Part shown: positions 1 through 10,517 of the stretch, piece after piece
Layout of the letters: each line of letters starts with the position of its first letter
Position numbering within the stretch: the first letter of the stretch is position 1
Position numbers and translations under genes: made by a program
NCBI RefSeq assembly: GCF_037042905.1
Contig: NC_087253.1
Span: 4,469,501-4,533,500, forward strand
DNA: 64,000 bases
Reading direction: 5' to 3'
DNA from: Lytechinus pictus
Taxonomy: Eukaryota > Echinodermata > Echinoidea > Temnopleuroida > Toxopneustidae
The notes under the pieces: model-generated
What the model saw: the letters and a program-made list of their open reading frames with translations, nothing else
Database searches by the model: none
Told to the model about the DNA's origin: nothing

Positions 1-672
1 GAGAAGGAGCTTCGAGCTATGGTACAAGGCTGGAGTGAATCTCAGCTGAGAGAGTTTTGTGCCGAACGAGGAATCCAGTGGAAGTTTGTGACACCATCTG
101 CGCCACATCAGAATGGATGCGTCGAATCCCTAGTGAAGAGTTGCAAGATAGCGCTACGCAAAGCAATCGGAGATCAGATCCTTCGTCCCTTTGAGCTACT
201 TACCTGTTTGACTGAAGTCGCAAATTTAGTGAATCAGCGCCCTATTGGCAGAGTGCCCAATGATCCAGACGACGGTTCCTATCTTTCGCCCAATGACATG
301 TTGTTAGGACGCGCATCTACATCAGTTCCACAAGGACCATTCCGGGAAACGCCTAATCCAAGGCATCGAGTTGAATTCGTACAAAGAATCATAAACTCTT
401 TCTGGAAGGTTTGGAACCGAGACGTATTTCCTCTACTTGTTCCTAGAAGAAAGTGGAATGTCGAGAAACGCAATGTTCGCGTTGGTGATATTGTTTTGAT
501 GTCTGATCCTAATTCCGTTCGCGGAAAATGGACACTAGGTAAGATAGTTAACGTCTACCCAGGGTCAGACAGCAAGATAAGAAACGTTAAAGTTAAGACA
601 AAGAATAATGAATATCGGAAACCAGTCACAAAAATAGTGGTATTGTATCCTGTAGAAGGTTACGAGGATTAA
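1..672 (+). CDS. BEL/Pao retrotransposon polyprotein, C-terminal part (integrase end and DUF5641-like domain)
   Basis: The frame is open from base 1, so this is the 3' end of a longer pol gene cut by the window edge. The first third looks like the end of an integrase catalytic core: 'APHQNGCVESLVKSCKIALR' contains the late integrase Glu after an H-x-N-G stretch. The rest (about residues 105-215: FWKVWNRDVFPLLVPRRKW, then VGDIVLMSDPN and RGKWTLGKIVNVYPGSD) matches the DUF5641-like tail typical of BEL/Pao elements. The product would integrate element cDNA into chromosomes. The stop at 670-672 is followed by AT-rich DNA and the likely 3' LTR. There is no internal stop or frameshift in the visible part. 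Family assignment is confident. Whether the whole element is intact cannot be seen. Confidence 0.85.
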   Translation, partial: EKELRAMVQGWSESQLREFCAERGIQWKFVTPSAPHQNGCVESLVKSCKIALRKAIGDQILRPFELLTCLTEVANLVNQRPIGRVPNDPDDGSYLSPNDMLLGRASTSVPQGPFRETPNPRHRVEFVQRIINSFWKVWNRDVFPLLVPRRKWNVEKRNVRVGDIVLMSDPNSVRGKWTLGKIVNVYPGSDSKIRNVKVKTKNNEYRKPVTKIVVLYPVEGYED

Positions 673-734
673 ATTTGATTTCAATGTTTATATGTTTATG
701 TAAATGGGAACAAAGTGCCCATTGGCGCGGTGGA

Positions 735-2200
735 TGTTTCGTTGAACAAGTATTTTTTCATATGTATTTCTTTTGGTTTAGTTCAGAAGGCATAATTTGA
801 AGACACCTTAGAAGTTTACGTTGACTGCAAAATTGGCCTGTTAAAATTAGGCAGTTATCTACATGTGCAGCGAGCATGTTTGGAGCTGTTTCGCTGTAGT
901 TTTTTAGGAAAATGAGACCGTGAGGTTTCATTTCTGACTTTTCAAGTTATTGGTACTTTCCGCCAAGAAAGTGAGTAAAGTATGAGTTAAACAAGATCCA
1001 TTTATGTAATGTACAAATGTGAAAATTTGGAACGGAAAGTGTACGAGTCAAGTGAAAGTTTTACGCATGTATAAAGCGCCCATTGCAAGCGGCTAGGTTC
1101 AATGCTTGTATTTTCTTTTAGTGCGGTAATGACAAAAGACAAAAAAGATTGAAAGTCAAAAAGTTATAAGATACACTTTCTATTCTGAATCTGCACATTT
1201 AGTTTATAAACTAAGGGTTATGATACATGTAAAATGATAAACAGAAGCAAGATAATGTATTTGTTTTAAACTAGTCTGTAAATTATAAACAGACATAAGC
1301 CCAAGAAGTAATTTGTTTTTAAACAGAAAATGAGATGAACATTTTCAGGCATTGTGTTAGATGAAGAGTATGCATGAGAATAACAAACAAAATTCCCATG
1401 CTTCGTAAAAATAGTGAGATTACAGTTTAAAAGCAAGAGTCGATATTAATATTGAAGATAACACATGTGTGTTCTTGCTCAATATCTAGGTTCAGAATTT
1501 GTGAGAAATACACTTTTTGAATTAGTTGATTTTTTAATAATAGATATTGTTAAAACCAAAAGTAAGGTTTTGTGAATGTAAAGGATTTCCAAATTTAGGA
1601 AAAACAGAATTATGTCAGAAAAAGGATAAATTATGCACCAAGCATTAGAATGTTGTGTTTTTATAAGTGCAAACTGCACAGATAAGAAAATGCAAATATT
1701 AGTCTTCTTTCAGACGTTTAGATTTGTCTTTGGCAGATTTTGAATGCAACAAATATGCATCATTTTTGTAATTGCTCCAGTCATTTTTTACTATGAATAA
1801 TTGATGCCAGTTGGCTCATGTTTACGGTAGGCATTTGAGATTCAATGTTAACCATTGTTATATTTGAGGTGTTTGTTTACTCATGATGTCACAAGTAGGA
1901 TATTTGGAGTTCTCAGATTGAGAAATTTAACTAAAACTCTAACTGAAACAAGTTAAACAAGGAAGACACCTGTTCAGACATAGAGGATTATTTTTACCAG
2001 CAATATTCAATTTATTTGTCAAGTAATTAATGCAAACATGACATCATGAAAGTAAAAGCAAAGTCAAATATGCATTTGGTTCATGACAATTTAGGAAGTT
2101 ATGTAAACCACGTAACATTCAGTGATACATTTATGGTCTTGAAACTGAGGATGTTTTTCCCTCTTTTTCTTTTAACTCCATAGATTGAAAAAACACAGTT
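735..2200 (+). mobile_element. Probable 3' LTR and flank of the BEL/Pao element; end not resolved
   Basis: A purine-rich GGCGCGGTGGA tract just before 735 looks like a polypurine tract, and the next bases (TGTTTCG) could begin a 3' LTR. The second LTR lies outside the window, so the right edge cannot be placed. The rest of this AT-rich stretch has no convincing coding sequence. Confidence 0.3.
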
Positions 2201-2229
2201 ACATCGGTTCTTCGGAGGCCAGCTCAGTT

Positions 2230-2610
2230 GACCGTTGTATACTTATACAATCCCAAGCGGAATTTGCCACCTGTAATCGTTCCTTTTCGTCAACGATCCA
2301 TCAAGTAGTCCGGATATCATAAATTCCTCGAAATTATTCCGTTATTCATTATTTGCTGATGACACCTGCATTATAAAATTCCCACAAGGATATTAATGAT
2401 TTAATGTATAATTTTATGTTAATGTTAACTTTGCATCTAGGGTCTATATTGTACTTTAGGACCCTGCCTACAAGCAATTTGCTGCAATTTGCTTATAAGG
2501 GCAGCCCCCCATTGTTAAACAACATATACTATGTTTATTTCATGTCACATTTTATTGTATGTCGATTTTTAAAGATTGTAAATAAATTTAACTGAATTGA
2601 ATTGAAGTGT
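2230..2610 (+). mobile_element. CR1-like LINE remnant, RT motif fused to the 3' tail
   Basis: Around 2317-2395 one frame reads SSKLFRYSLFADDTCIIKF, which contains the FADD catalytic motif of a non-LTR reverse transcriptase, and then stops. It is followed by a 3'UTR-like region ending in a short (TTGAA)n-like tail at about 2593-2608. The RT thumb and C-terminus are missing, so this is an internally deleted fragment. The same tail type ends the LINE at 48923-52015, but the coding parts differ. Confidence 0.6.
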
Positions 2611-3480
2611 CCTCCATGACAAAGACAACCAAGAAGTACTTGAATTCGTCGCGCGTCGCGAAACAAAAACTTCCTACTAGGTGCCATGAGCCTAATGACA
2701 ACAGGAAGGCAAAAGATATTCGTTCGACCCAACCTATTCGAAATTTTTCAATCTGATATTGCTGATTGACAAAAGTGTATGAAGATGATTGAAAATCTAA
2801 CACTGATTCTAGGTCTAGGGATGGTAATTACTAAACTTCCTTTGCCCAAATTGGGAAGGTATATCAATGACTTTGGAACTATTTTTTGACTGGCGGAAGA
2901 ATTAGGGTTATTTTACTGTTTCAGTTGATGAATTTGATCCTGTCATAGTTATCTTCATAAATGGCGATTAATTATTGAAATGAGCTGGCGTCAATACCCT
3001 TTTCTGGTCAGACATATATCCTATCCAATGGTAGTAAACATTCGACCTTCTAATTTCACGTTTATTTTCTATGAATTATTCAATAGTGTCATTTTAACAC
3101 ACAAGTTTATCATGTTTATGGGAAATGTTTTACCTGCGTGGCACCACTAAAAAATTTGGGCCTCCCGCCCGTATGTCCTTTCTTCTTCGTACTCGGAACG
3201 AAAAAAAAAATAGTTTTACGACTCAAAGTTTCAGCAAGTCACTCCTATGATAATCTTGTGTCTCTTTAGGTCACACGTCCCATCTGACGTCACTCCTGTC
3301 ATAGAATAACATTGACTTAAAAAATAAAAGAAAATGACATTTGTAAATTTTGACTTGCTTGCATCCTGTTGACGTCTTTGACTAACGAGTAAAGCGTGAT
3401 TGGGAAATGTGACTTTTGCACGAAGATACAACTCTATTGAATAGTAGACGAATTGGTTATTAGTCCATTATAAATTTTTC
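2611..3480. other. AT-rich non-coding stretch, nothing recognised
   Basis: No open frame with family resemblance and no repeat structure that I could find. Short frames here have no recognisable motif. Confidence 0.4.
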
Positions 3481-4044
3481 ATACCTGGAAAGGTTGTTAA
3501 GTACATGGTTTTTTGTTGATTCGTGTTCTAGATGGGTATTGAAGTAAATTAAGCTTGGTTGCCACCTCGGCAACCTTGAGCATTTGTGTTAATTAGCCTA
3601 ATTAGCATAATTATATAAATAGTATATGTACAATATGTAATATGCTACTTCTCTAAATGAATTCCTTGCCATTGAAACAATAGGAGGGTTGTATTATCTA
3701 TGTATTGGGCATTTTCTGGATAGATCACGTATTTATTACACTTATGCTAATTAGGCTGATTACGATAATTGCATAACTATCATTATTAATTATTGTTATG
3801 AATCGATTCCTCGTCAAAGGACCTCTTAGAAAAATATATTATTTATTTTTCAAGTCTTTCTGGCTTAAGAGAAGTAGCATATTACATACTGTATATATGC
3901 TAATTTGATGATAATGCTATTAAATTAGGCTCATAAAAAAAAATGCTCAAGGTTGCCAAGGAGGCAACGAAGGCGAATTTACTTCAATACCATCTAGAAT
4001 ACGAATCAACAAAAAAAAATGTACTTAACAACTTTTCCAGGTAT
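3481..4044. mobile_element. Palindromic fold-back MITE (about 564 bp)
   Basis: The left end (ATACCTGGAAAGGTTGTTAA) is the inverse of the right end (AACAACTTTTCCAGGTAT). The complementarity continues through the GTTGCC and TTTACTTCAATACC segments and includes inner blocks such as TATGCTACTTCTCT against AGAGAAGTAGCATA. Most of the element could fold into one long hairpin. It has no coding capacity. No target duplication was recognised, so the superfamily is not assigned. Confidence 0.7.
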
Positions 4045-4299
4045 TGTACACGGCCTATGAGACCGTTTACTGAACTATAAACAAGCTTAGAATAAAACAT
4101 GTTTGGACTAAAAATATTGGATTTTATTACCAAAATCATGATATTTGATTGTATCCAAAGTCCTGCTCCAAAACAAGCTTTCGCTTGCGCTTCGTTTGTG
4201 CTTAGTCTATTATTGATTTGCTTATACTTTCAAATTTTACTGCGAATTTCAATGTCGAACGTTTCTATATTGCATTTTGGTGTAAATATATACGTTTAC

Positions 4300-5576
4300 T
4301 ATAGGTTTTCCCGTCCAATTTCGCACTTAGTGCATGACGAAGTATAAAAAGGTCATTCAATTTATTAGACAGGGCAGCCAAAATCACCAGTCGGCATTCA
4401 AATTCGCTATAGTGCAACCAAAATGACCATTTGGCATTCATAATCGCTTTAGAGCAACCAAATCCGCCATTCGGCATACGAATTTGTACACAGTGCAACC
4501 AAGTTCGCCTGTGAAACCCCCTCGAGCTATGTTAGAGCATTCAATTTCGCCATTGTGCATCCAATTATACAATTTGTGCATGCAATTTAGCACGCGTAAT
4601 TTTTTCTATTTGTTTTATTACTTTCTCATGTTTATATTTTCTTCCATTTTATGGGCTTACTATGTCCATATTAAGTCACCGAAAAAAATATAAATATCGG
4701 ATGGCTTAAGGCATATGAATTAACAGAGGGAAAATTTCCTGACATTTCCCTGTGTTAATTCATATTTCTTTTCTATCTTTGTAATTTTTTTGTTCTTAAT
4801 GTATATTTTCTTGTCATTTGCACCATCTCTTCGATATATGCATTGACAAGAGACATAATCATAGCATGTATACAATGTCATGATTTTCTTCTTTCATATT
4901 TACGTTTAATGTTCTTTTTATCTTGCATCTGTTTTCATACGACTTTAATCATTTAAAACAATAATCTTTTCATCAAAACTTAAGACATTGACTACGGTTT
5001 TCTTCCCTTATATAATTCTTTTTGAACCTGTTATATTCTTAAAAAATCAATAACTAAATGTATATACTTAATATGATATCGTAATTGCAGATGGTATATA
5101 ACTTCCTAAATAAGCAGGCCACTGCTTTTATGTAATTTACATGATTTTTTACAAGCATCTGTAAAGAATAATGTTAATTGTCCAGTGCAGTTTTATGAAT
5201 GGTCACTGGTGGCACACATACTGCAGGTTGGGAAAAACAAGCGAAGAATGTTTGAATATGTATTACAAGTCATGTAAATACAGTGCTAAATTGAATGCAC
5301 TAGTTATGAACATGGATACCCAATAGCGAAATTGAACGCTCCGTCTTCAGTCACGTGACCTCCGGTGTTAACTTGAGTGCACTATGGCGATTCTGAATGA
5401 TGTTTTTACACTGTTGATTGCTCTATAGCCAAACTGAATGCCCATTATGAATTTTTGGCGGCCCTATGGCGATTTTGAATGACTAGTTTGAATTTTTGGT
5501 TGCTCTTTAGTGAAATTGAATGAACTATTTATACTCTTGCATGCACTAAGTGCGAAATTGAGCGGGAAAACCTATA
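4300..5576. mobile_element. Fold-back element with degenerate internal subrepeats
   Basis: The ends TATAGGTTTTCCCG (left) and CGGGAAAACCTATA (right) are inverted and flanked by TA, which fits a TA target duplication. Inside each arm are several degenerate copies of a roughly 30-bp word, GCATTCAAATTCGCTATAGTG-like on the left and its inverse on the right. A short inner palindrome sits at 4715-4770 (GAATTAACAGAGGGAAA against TTTCCCTGTGTTAATTC). No protein-coding sequence is visible. A non-autonomous mariner-type element is possible from the TA, but this is weak. Confidence 0.65.
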
Positions 5577-5717
5577 TTAATCAGAGCCCAGCATGGAAAC
5601 CCACTGCTTAATGGTGAACGGGCTATCCTGACAGATTATCAGAAATAAAAAATATAATAAATTAATAAATATATTTCCGTTTAAACGCATCCCTTTCTGA
5701 AACTAGACCATCGATGC

Positions 5718-5719
<2 letters not shown>

Positions 5720-5782
<63 letters not shown>

Positions 5783-5829
5783 TAGATATATAAATACACA
5801 CACACACACCCTTACACACATATGTCTAT

Positions 5830-5867
<38 letters not shown>
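5720..5867. repeat. (AT)n and (CA)n microsatellites
   Basis: A long AT dinucleotide run (5720-5780), a short ACAC run (about 5796-5816) and a second AT run (5833-5866). They border the Penelope-like copies to the right. Peptides of alternating Ile/Tyr read from here are artefacts. Confidence 0.95.
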
Positions 5868-5869
<2 letters not shown>

Positions 5870-6328
5870 ACATCAGAAATGCGAAACAAATTCACGAGTA
5901 ATGCAGTTTTTGAAGTGCCAACAATTAAGTTCTTTTATTCACTCTCCAAATTTTCGGTAGACATCTACCTTCTTCAGGGAAGATTCGTGAATTGTGACAA
6001 GTTTGAATGACAGTTGTTTTTATTAAAGCGTGCGCGATCTCAGCGGGACTAGGGTAACCACTGCTAGGTGCGCAAAATGCTGTTATGAATATATAGTGCG
6101 CGCTTTTGGGTAATAGACCATTAATGACGTAAGTTACGTAATAATAAAAGAGTATGATTTAGGTTTCGTAACAATAAAAATATTTCGTAATAATAAGAGT
6201 GTCTAACTGAGACCGCGCACGCTGCACATTGCACAGAGAGATCATAATAAACAAGATAGCTGAATTAAGGAAATTAAGGCAAAGAGGAGAAAGATATGAT
6301 TATCTATAGAATGTGAATGCGTTGAGCC
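5868..6328 (-). mobile_element. PLE-2 Penelope-like element, 5'-truncated 3' end, minus orientation
   Basis: Read on the minus strand, it begins with the last codons of the PLE-2 endonuclease ORF (the same CTCAACGCATTCACATTC as at 11920-11936). It continues through the 3'UTR and ends at TTCTGATGTCT. It is a near-perfect inverse of 6329-6750, so the pair forms a large cruciform-like palindrome. Confidence 0.75.
5937..5992 (-). ncRNA. Hammerhead-like motif with altered core, PLE-2 copy 1
   Basis: On the minus strand: CTGAAGA, then stem GGTAGA/TCTACC, then GAAA, flanked by partly complementary arms (ATTCAC...TCTTCC with GGAGAGTGAAT). The canonical core is CTGATGA, so one core base differs (A for U). 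It is probably a degenerate or inactive hammerhead, seen identically in the other PLE-2 copies. Confidence 0.4.
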
Positions 6329-6750
6329 TCCTCTTTGCCTTAATTTCCTTAATTCAGCTATCTTGTTTATTATGATCTCTCTGTGCAATGTGCAGCGTGC
6401 GCGGTCTCAGTTAGACACTCTTATTATTACGAAATATTTTTATGGTTACGAAACCTAAATCATACTCTTTTATTATTACGTAACTTACGTCATTAATGGT
6501 CTATTACCCAAAAGCGCGCACTATACATTCATAACAGCATTTTGCGCACCTAGCAATGGTTACCCTAGTCCCGCTGAGATCGCGCACGATTTAATAAAAA
6601 CAACTGTCATTCAAACTTGTCACAATTCATGAATCTTCCATGAAGAAGGTAGATGTCTACCGAAAATTTGGAGAGTGAATAAAAGAACTTAATTGTTGGC
6701 ACTTCCAAAAACTGCATTACTCGTGAATTTGTTTCGCATTTCTGATGTCT
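6329..6750 (+). mobile_element. PLE-2 Penelope-like element, 3'UTR copy, plus orientation
   Basis: Matches the 3'UTR of PLE-2 at 11950-12799 except for the MITE inserted there. It is head-to-head with the inverse copy at 5868-6328. It carries only non-coding 3' sequence and ends at TTCTGATGTCT, like the other copies. Confidence 0.75.
6625..6680 (+). ncRNA. Hammerhead-like motif with altered core, PLE-2 copy 2
   Basis: Same GAAGA core, GGTAGA/TCTACC stem II and GAAA as in copy 1. The base before TGAAGA is A (CATGAAGA), a further departure from the consensus. Confidence 0.35.
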
Positions 6751-6783
6751 TATTATTATTATTGCCAATACGTGGAAAACCAA

Positions 6784-6784
<1 letters not shown>

Positions 6785-6830
<46 letters not shown>
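6785..6830. repeat. (TA)n microsatellite
   Basis: Pure TA dinucleotide run directly 5' of the truncated PLE-1 copy. A matching TA run follows the full copy at about 10513-10560. This suggests PLE-1 inserted into a TA tract. Confidence 0.95.
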
Positions 6831-6833
<3 letters not shown>

Positions 6834-6836
6834 TCC

Positions 6837-7754
6837 AAGAAAGAGTTCAGACCTTATTCAAAACCAGGAGACTCCCACCTATATGTACATGCCGAATCGA
6901 ATCATCCGCCGGATGTCACCAAGAGAATACCGCAGTCCATCCAAACCCGCCTGTCCAACATTTCCAGTAGCGAAAACATCTTCAACAGTGCCAAACCAGA
7001 CTACGAGAAAGCACTTCAAGATGCTGGACACAAGCCCAAGCTGGTATACTCACCGAGACATTCAACAAGTGGCAGTAAAGAAACCCAACGTCAAAGAAAA
7101 CGAAACATAACATGGTTCAACCCACCCTACAGCAAGCATGTTAGGACGAACATCGGTAGAAAGTTCCTAGCCCTTGTGGATCAGCACTTCCCAAAAGAAC
7201 ACCAGCTCCACAAGGTCTGCAACAGAAACACGCTGAAAGTCAGCTATAGCTGCATGGACAACATGGCCACAGCAATAAAAGCTCACAACAACAAGATTAC
7301 AGACACTAGCAAAGACAAAGCCAAGGACTCCTGCAACTGCAGAAAGAAAGAAGACTGTCCGATCCCTGGAAAATGCATGGCCACCAATGTCATCTATGAA
7401 GCCGAGGTAGTGACATCTAGGGACAGGAAAGTGTACATTGGGCTCACATCAACTCCATTCAAGACAAGGTACACTAACCACAAAGCAAGCATCACCAATC
7501 GGGGGAAACGGCACCAAACTAAGCTCAGCGAGTACATATGGAGACTGAAGGATGAAGGAACGCCCTACTCAGTCAAATGGAGAATCGTAAGACATGCGCA
7601 GCCCTACTCACCCAAAACAAAGAGATGCAACCTGTGTCTGTGGGAGAAGTACCACATAATCACGGCCAAGAAAGCAGCAATGATAAACTCAAGAACAGAA
7701 CTCATTTCAACTTGTAAACACAAGAAGAAATTTTTACTTTCAGGTTATGGTTAA
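6837..7754 (+). pseudogene. PLE-1 C-terminal fragment with GIY-YIG endonuclease domain
   Basis: In the frame ending at 7754, about 305 residues match the C-terminus of the complete PLE-1 protein, with only rare substitutions. Visible features are the Cys-rich linker (SCNCRKKEDCPIPGKC), the GIY-YIG core (VIYEAEVV...KVYIGLTSTPFKTRYTNH) and the terminal CNLCLWEKYHI...MINSRTEL. The reverse transcriptase is missing. The frame continues upstream only into the TA microsatellite, so no genuine start exists and an independent protein is unlikely. Confidence 0.8.
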
Positions 7755-7941
7755 CACCCCCCTATGTGTCAAACCCACTCCACCCCAACATTACCCCAAT
7801 TCTCCTTACTCAGTTTAAAGAATAGCTATTACCTGTTCACTGTAGTCATTTATCCCCCTTACATTGTGTCTTTTGTTTGTTTGCTTGACTGCACTAGAGT
7901 TATTGTTCTCTTTGACTGTACTTTAGTTCGACATTAAATTT

Positions 7942-7993
7942 GATTTAGTTGCTGATGAACCCTCAGGGGGAAACAGTCTGTACAACTAAAATC
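7942..7993 (+). ncRNA. Hammerhead ribozyme, PLE-1 upstream copy
   Basis: Stem I strand GATTTAGTTG pairs with downstream CAACTAAAATC (one bulged base). Between them lie the conserved CTGATGA, a short stem II (CCC/GGG, loop TCA), GAAA, a minimal stem III (CAG-T-CTG) and the UA before the expected cleavage point. This is the type I minimal hammerhead layout reported for Penelope-like elements. Same sequence as the copy at 10433. Confidence 0.75.
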
Positions 7994-8085
7994 TAAGCAA
8001 CTCGCTCCACCCTATTACTATACTACATGAAGCTCCTATATGTACATGTAGTTGAGCACTTTTCAGAAACTGCAGTTTCGTATAG

Positions 8086-10245
8086 TCATTATCTCCGCTC
8101 CCTCCGTCGAGCACTCTACTCTGCAATCTGAGGTTGGACAAGTTTAGCTTCAAATACAGCACGAAGAACATACCAGTGTCGTCTAACAGCGAATACATCA
8201 AGAGACTTATACAGAAAGTTGAGGAATTTGCGAAAAGACTGCGATGGCGGGCGTTCTTCTTTTTAAACCCCCAATCGGAGCCAAACCGCAAAGAAACTTA
8301 CGGATTCAGAAGCCCTAAGTCCCCACCATTCATACCTCAGTTGAAGCCCTTCGAGGATGACCTGCTCAAATTAATTGAAGATACCAGATTCCGCAAAGTC
8401 AGCTCACCACTCCAGAGTAGACTCAAGGAAGACCTGAAAAGGATACGCAACGAAAGAAATATCCTGGTACCTGCAGACAAAACAAACAACTACTACTCGG
8501 TCGCTCCTCAGGAATACGACAAGTTGATGAAGGACAACGTCACCGCAGCATACAAGAGGTCAGACCAACAAGCTGAGCACAACACGAACATAGAGGCCAA
8601 AGTGATTGCAGACAACCTCAAGCTATCCGACAGGATCCAGGTGCTCGCCCCGAAATCAGCATACGTCACCCTCAAAGACCACAAAGAGAATTTCCGGAAC
8701 CACCCAACGTGCAGGCTCATCAACCCAAGCAAGAGTGAAGTTGGTATAATCTCCAAGAAGGTGTTACAGAGAATCAATGACAAGATGCGTGAAGCAACGA
8801 ATGTCCATCAATGGAAAAGCACCACAGCAGTGATAGAATGGTTCAAGGGAACACCAACAAGACCCAGGTCAACATTCCTGTCATTTGACGTCGTCAATTT
8901 CTACCCCTCAATCAGCCGGAAGTTACTGACTAAGGCCATAAGATATGCCAAAACATTCACCGTGATAACACCAACAGAGGAAGAGATCATCTTCCATGCC
9001 AAGAACACCCTCCTCTTAAAAAACAACGAGACCTGGCAGAAGGCGAACGCTGAGGGCCTCTTCGACGTCACCATGGGCTCGTATGACGGTGCCGAGACAT
9101 GCGAACTAGTAGGCGCATACATACTGGCGGAAGTCAGCAACATAATCCCCAAAACAAACATTGGCCTATATCGAGACGATGGCCTGGCGATTGTCCATGC
9201 ATCCCCTAGAGCAGCCGAGAACATAAAGAAGGACCTCTGCAAGAAATTCAAAGAGTTCGGACTTCAGATCACAGCCAATGCTAATGCAACCACTGTCGAC
9301 TTTCTTGATGTGACATTCGACCTCTCCAAGAAAGAGTTCAGACCTTATTCAAAACCAGGAGACTCCCACCTATATGTACATGCCGAATCGAATCATCCAC
9401 CGGATGTCACCAAGAGAATACCGCAGTCCATCCAAACCCGCCTGTCCAACATTTCCAGTAGCGAAAACATCTTCAACAGTGCCAAACCAGACTACGAGAA
9501 AGCACTTCAAGATGCTGGACACAAGCCCAAGCTGGTATACTCACCGAGACATTCAACAAGTGGCAGCAAAGAAACCCAACGTCAAAGAAAACGAAACATA
9601 ACATGGTTCAACCCACCCTACAGCAAGCATGTTAGGACGAACATCGGCAGAAAGTTCCTAGCCCTTGTGGATCAGCACTTCCCAAAAGAACACCAGCTCC
9701 ACAAGGTCTGCAACAGAAACACGCTGAAAGTCAGCTATAGCTGCATGGACAACATGGCCACAGCAATAAAAGCTCACAACAACAAGATTACAGACACTAG
9801 CAAAGACAAAGCCAAGGACTCCTGCAACTGCAGAAAGAAAGAAGACTGTCCGATCCCTGGAAAATGCATGGCCACCAATGTCATCTATGAAGCCGAGGTA
9901 GTGACATCTAGGGACAGGAAAGTGTACATTGGGCTCACATCAACTCCATTCAAGACAAGGTACACTAACCACAAAGCAAGCATCACCAATCGGGGGAAAC
10001 GGCACCAAACTAAGCTCAGCGAGTACATATGGAGACTGAAGGATGAAGGAACGCCCTACTCAGTCAAATGGAGAATCGTAAGACATGCGCAGCCCTACTC
10101 ACCCAAAACAAAGAGATGCAACCTGTGTCTGTGGGAGAAGTACCACATAATCACGGCCAAGAAAGCAGCAATGATAAACTCAAGAACAGAACTCATTTCA
10201 ACTTGTAAACACAAGAAGAAATTTTTACTTTCAGGTTATGGTTAA
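8086..10245 (+). CDS. Penelope-like element PLE-1 polyprotein: reverse transcriptase plus GIY-YIG endonuclease
   Basis: About 710 residues in one open frame. It has no ATG near its start; the frame opens after a TAG at 8083-8085, and its family-like N-terminal residues (STLLCNLRLDKFSFKYS) begin there. Reverse transcriptase motifs: LSFDVVNFYPSIS (motif A, near residue 265) and GLYRDDGLAIV (YxDD catalytic motif, near residue 360). These are followed by FLDVTF and the conserved SNHPPDVTKRIPQSIQTRLS block. The C-terminus carries a Cys-rich linker (CNCRKKEDCPIPGKC), a GIY-YIG nuclease core (YEAEV...KVYIGLTSTPFKTRYTNH) and a terminal CNLC...EK segment. In the cell it would nick DNA and copy its RNA there. 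The ORF appears intact with no stops or frameshifts, so this copy may be recent. Its 3' 1.2 kb is duplicated upstream at 6834-8025. Confidence 0.9.
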   Translation, partial: SLSPLPPSSTLLCNLRLDKFSFKYSTKNIPVSSNSEYIKRLIQKVEEFAKRLRWRAFFFLNPQSEPNRKETYGFRSPKSPPFIPQLKPFEDDLLKLIEDTRFRKVSSPLQSRLKEDLKRIRNERNILVPADKTNNYYSVAPQEYDKLMKDNVTAAYKRSDQQAEHNTNIEAKVIADNLKLSDRIQVLAPKSAYVTLKDHKENFRNHPTCRLINPSKSEVGIISKKVLQRINDKMREATNVHQWKSTTAVIEWFKGTPTRPRSTFLSFDVVNFYPSISRKLLTKAIRYAKTFTVITPTEEEIIFHAKNTLLLKNNETWQKANAEGLFDVTMGSYDGAETCELVGAYILAEVSNIIPKTNIGLYRDDGLAIVHASPRAAENIKKDLCKKFKEFGLQITANANATTVDFLDVTFDLSKKEFRPYSKPGDSHLYVHAESNHPPDVTKRIPQSIQTRLSNISSSENIFNSAKPDYEKALQDAGHKPKLVYSPRHSTSGSKETQRQRKRNITWFNPPYSKHVRTNIGRKFLALVDQHFPKEHQLHKVCNRNTLKVSYSCMDNMATAIKAHNNKITDTSKDKAKDSCNCRKKEDCPIPGKCMATNVIYEAEVVTSRDRKVYIGLTSTPFKTRYTNHKASITNRGKRHQTKLSEYIWRLKDEGTPYSVKWRIVRHAQPYSPKTKRCNLCLWEKYHIITAKKAAMINSRTELISTCKHKKKFLLSGYG

Positions 10246-10517
10246 CACCCCCCTATGTGTCAAACCCACTCCACCCCAACATTACCCCAATTCTCCTTAC
10301 TCAGTTTAAAGAATAGCTATTACCTGTTCACTGTAGTCATTTATCCCCCTTACATTGTGTCTTTTGTTTGTTTGCTTGACTGCACTAGAGTTATTGTTCT
10401 CTTTGACTGTACTTTAGTTCGACATTAAATTTGATTTAGTTGCTGATGAACCCTCAGGGGGAAACAGTCTGTACAACTAAAATCTAAGCAACTCGCTCCA
10501 CCCTATTACTATACTAT
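10246..10517 (+). mobile_element. 3'UTR of the full PLE-1 copy
   Basis: Identical to 7755-8025. It contains the hammerhead and ends at CTCCACCCTATTACTATACTA, where the TA microsatellite starts. The shared endpoint defines the element's 3' terminus. Confidence 0.8.
10433..10484 (+). ncRNA. Hammerhead ribozyme, full PLE-1 copy
   Basis: CTGATGA at 10443-10449, stem II CCC/GGG at 10451-10459, GAAA at 10461-10464, minimal stem III at 10465-10471, then UA before the expected cut at 10473/10474. Stem I is formed by 10433-10442 with 10474-10484. All core nucleotides of a hammerhead are present. Self-cleavage would process the element RNA. The duplicated position in the tandem copies is what is expected of Penelope-like pLTRs. 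Confidence 0.75.

Larger units (their letters stand above)
6834..8025 (+). mobile_element. PLE-1 Penelope-like element, 5'-truncated upstream copy (pLTR-like)
   Basis: From CTCCAAGAAAGAGTTCAGAC onward this is almost base-for-base the same as 9326-10517. It holds the last 300 or so codons (to the stop at 7752-7754) and the 3'UTR, including the hammerhead. It lacks the reverse transcriptase core. The full copy starts immediately downstream, so the two form a partial tandem dimer, the arrangement known as a pseudo-LTR in Penelope-like elements. Confidence 0.85.

Noticed and set aside
6693..6836. Ile-Tyr repeat peptide as the N-terminus of the PLE-1 fragment
   Set aside because: It is translation of a (TA)n microsatellite, not a coding start.
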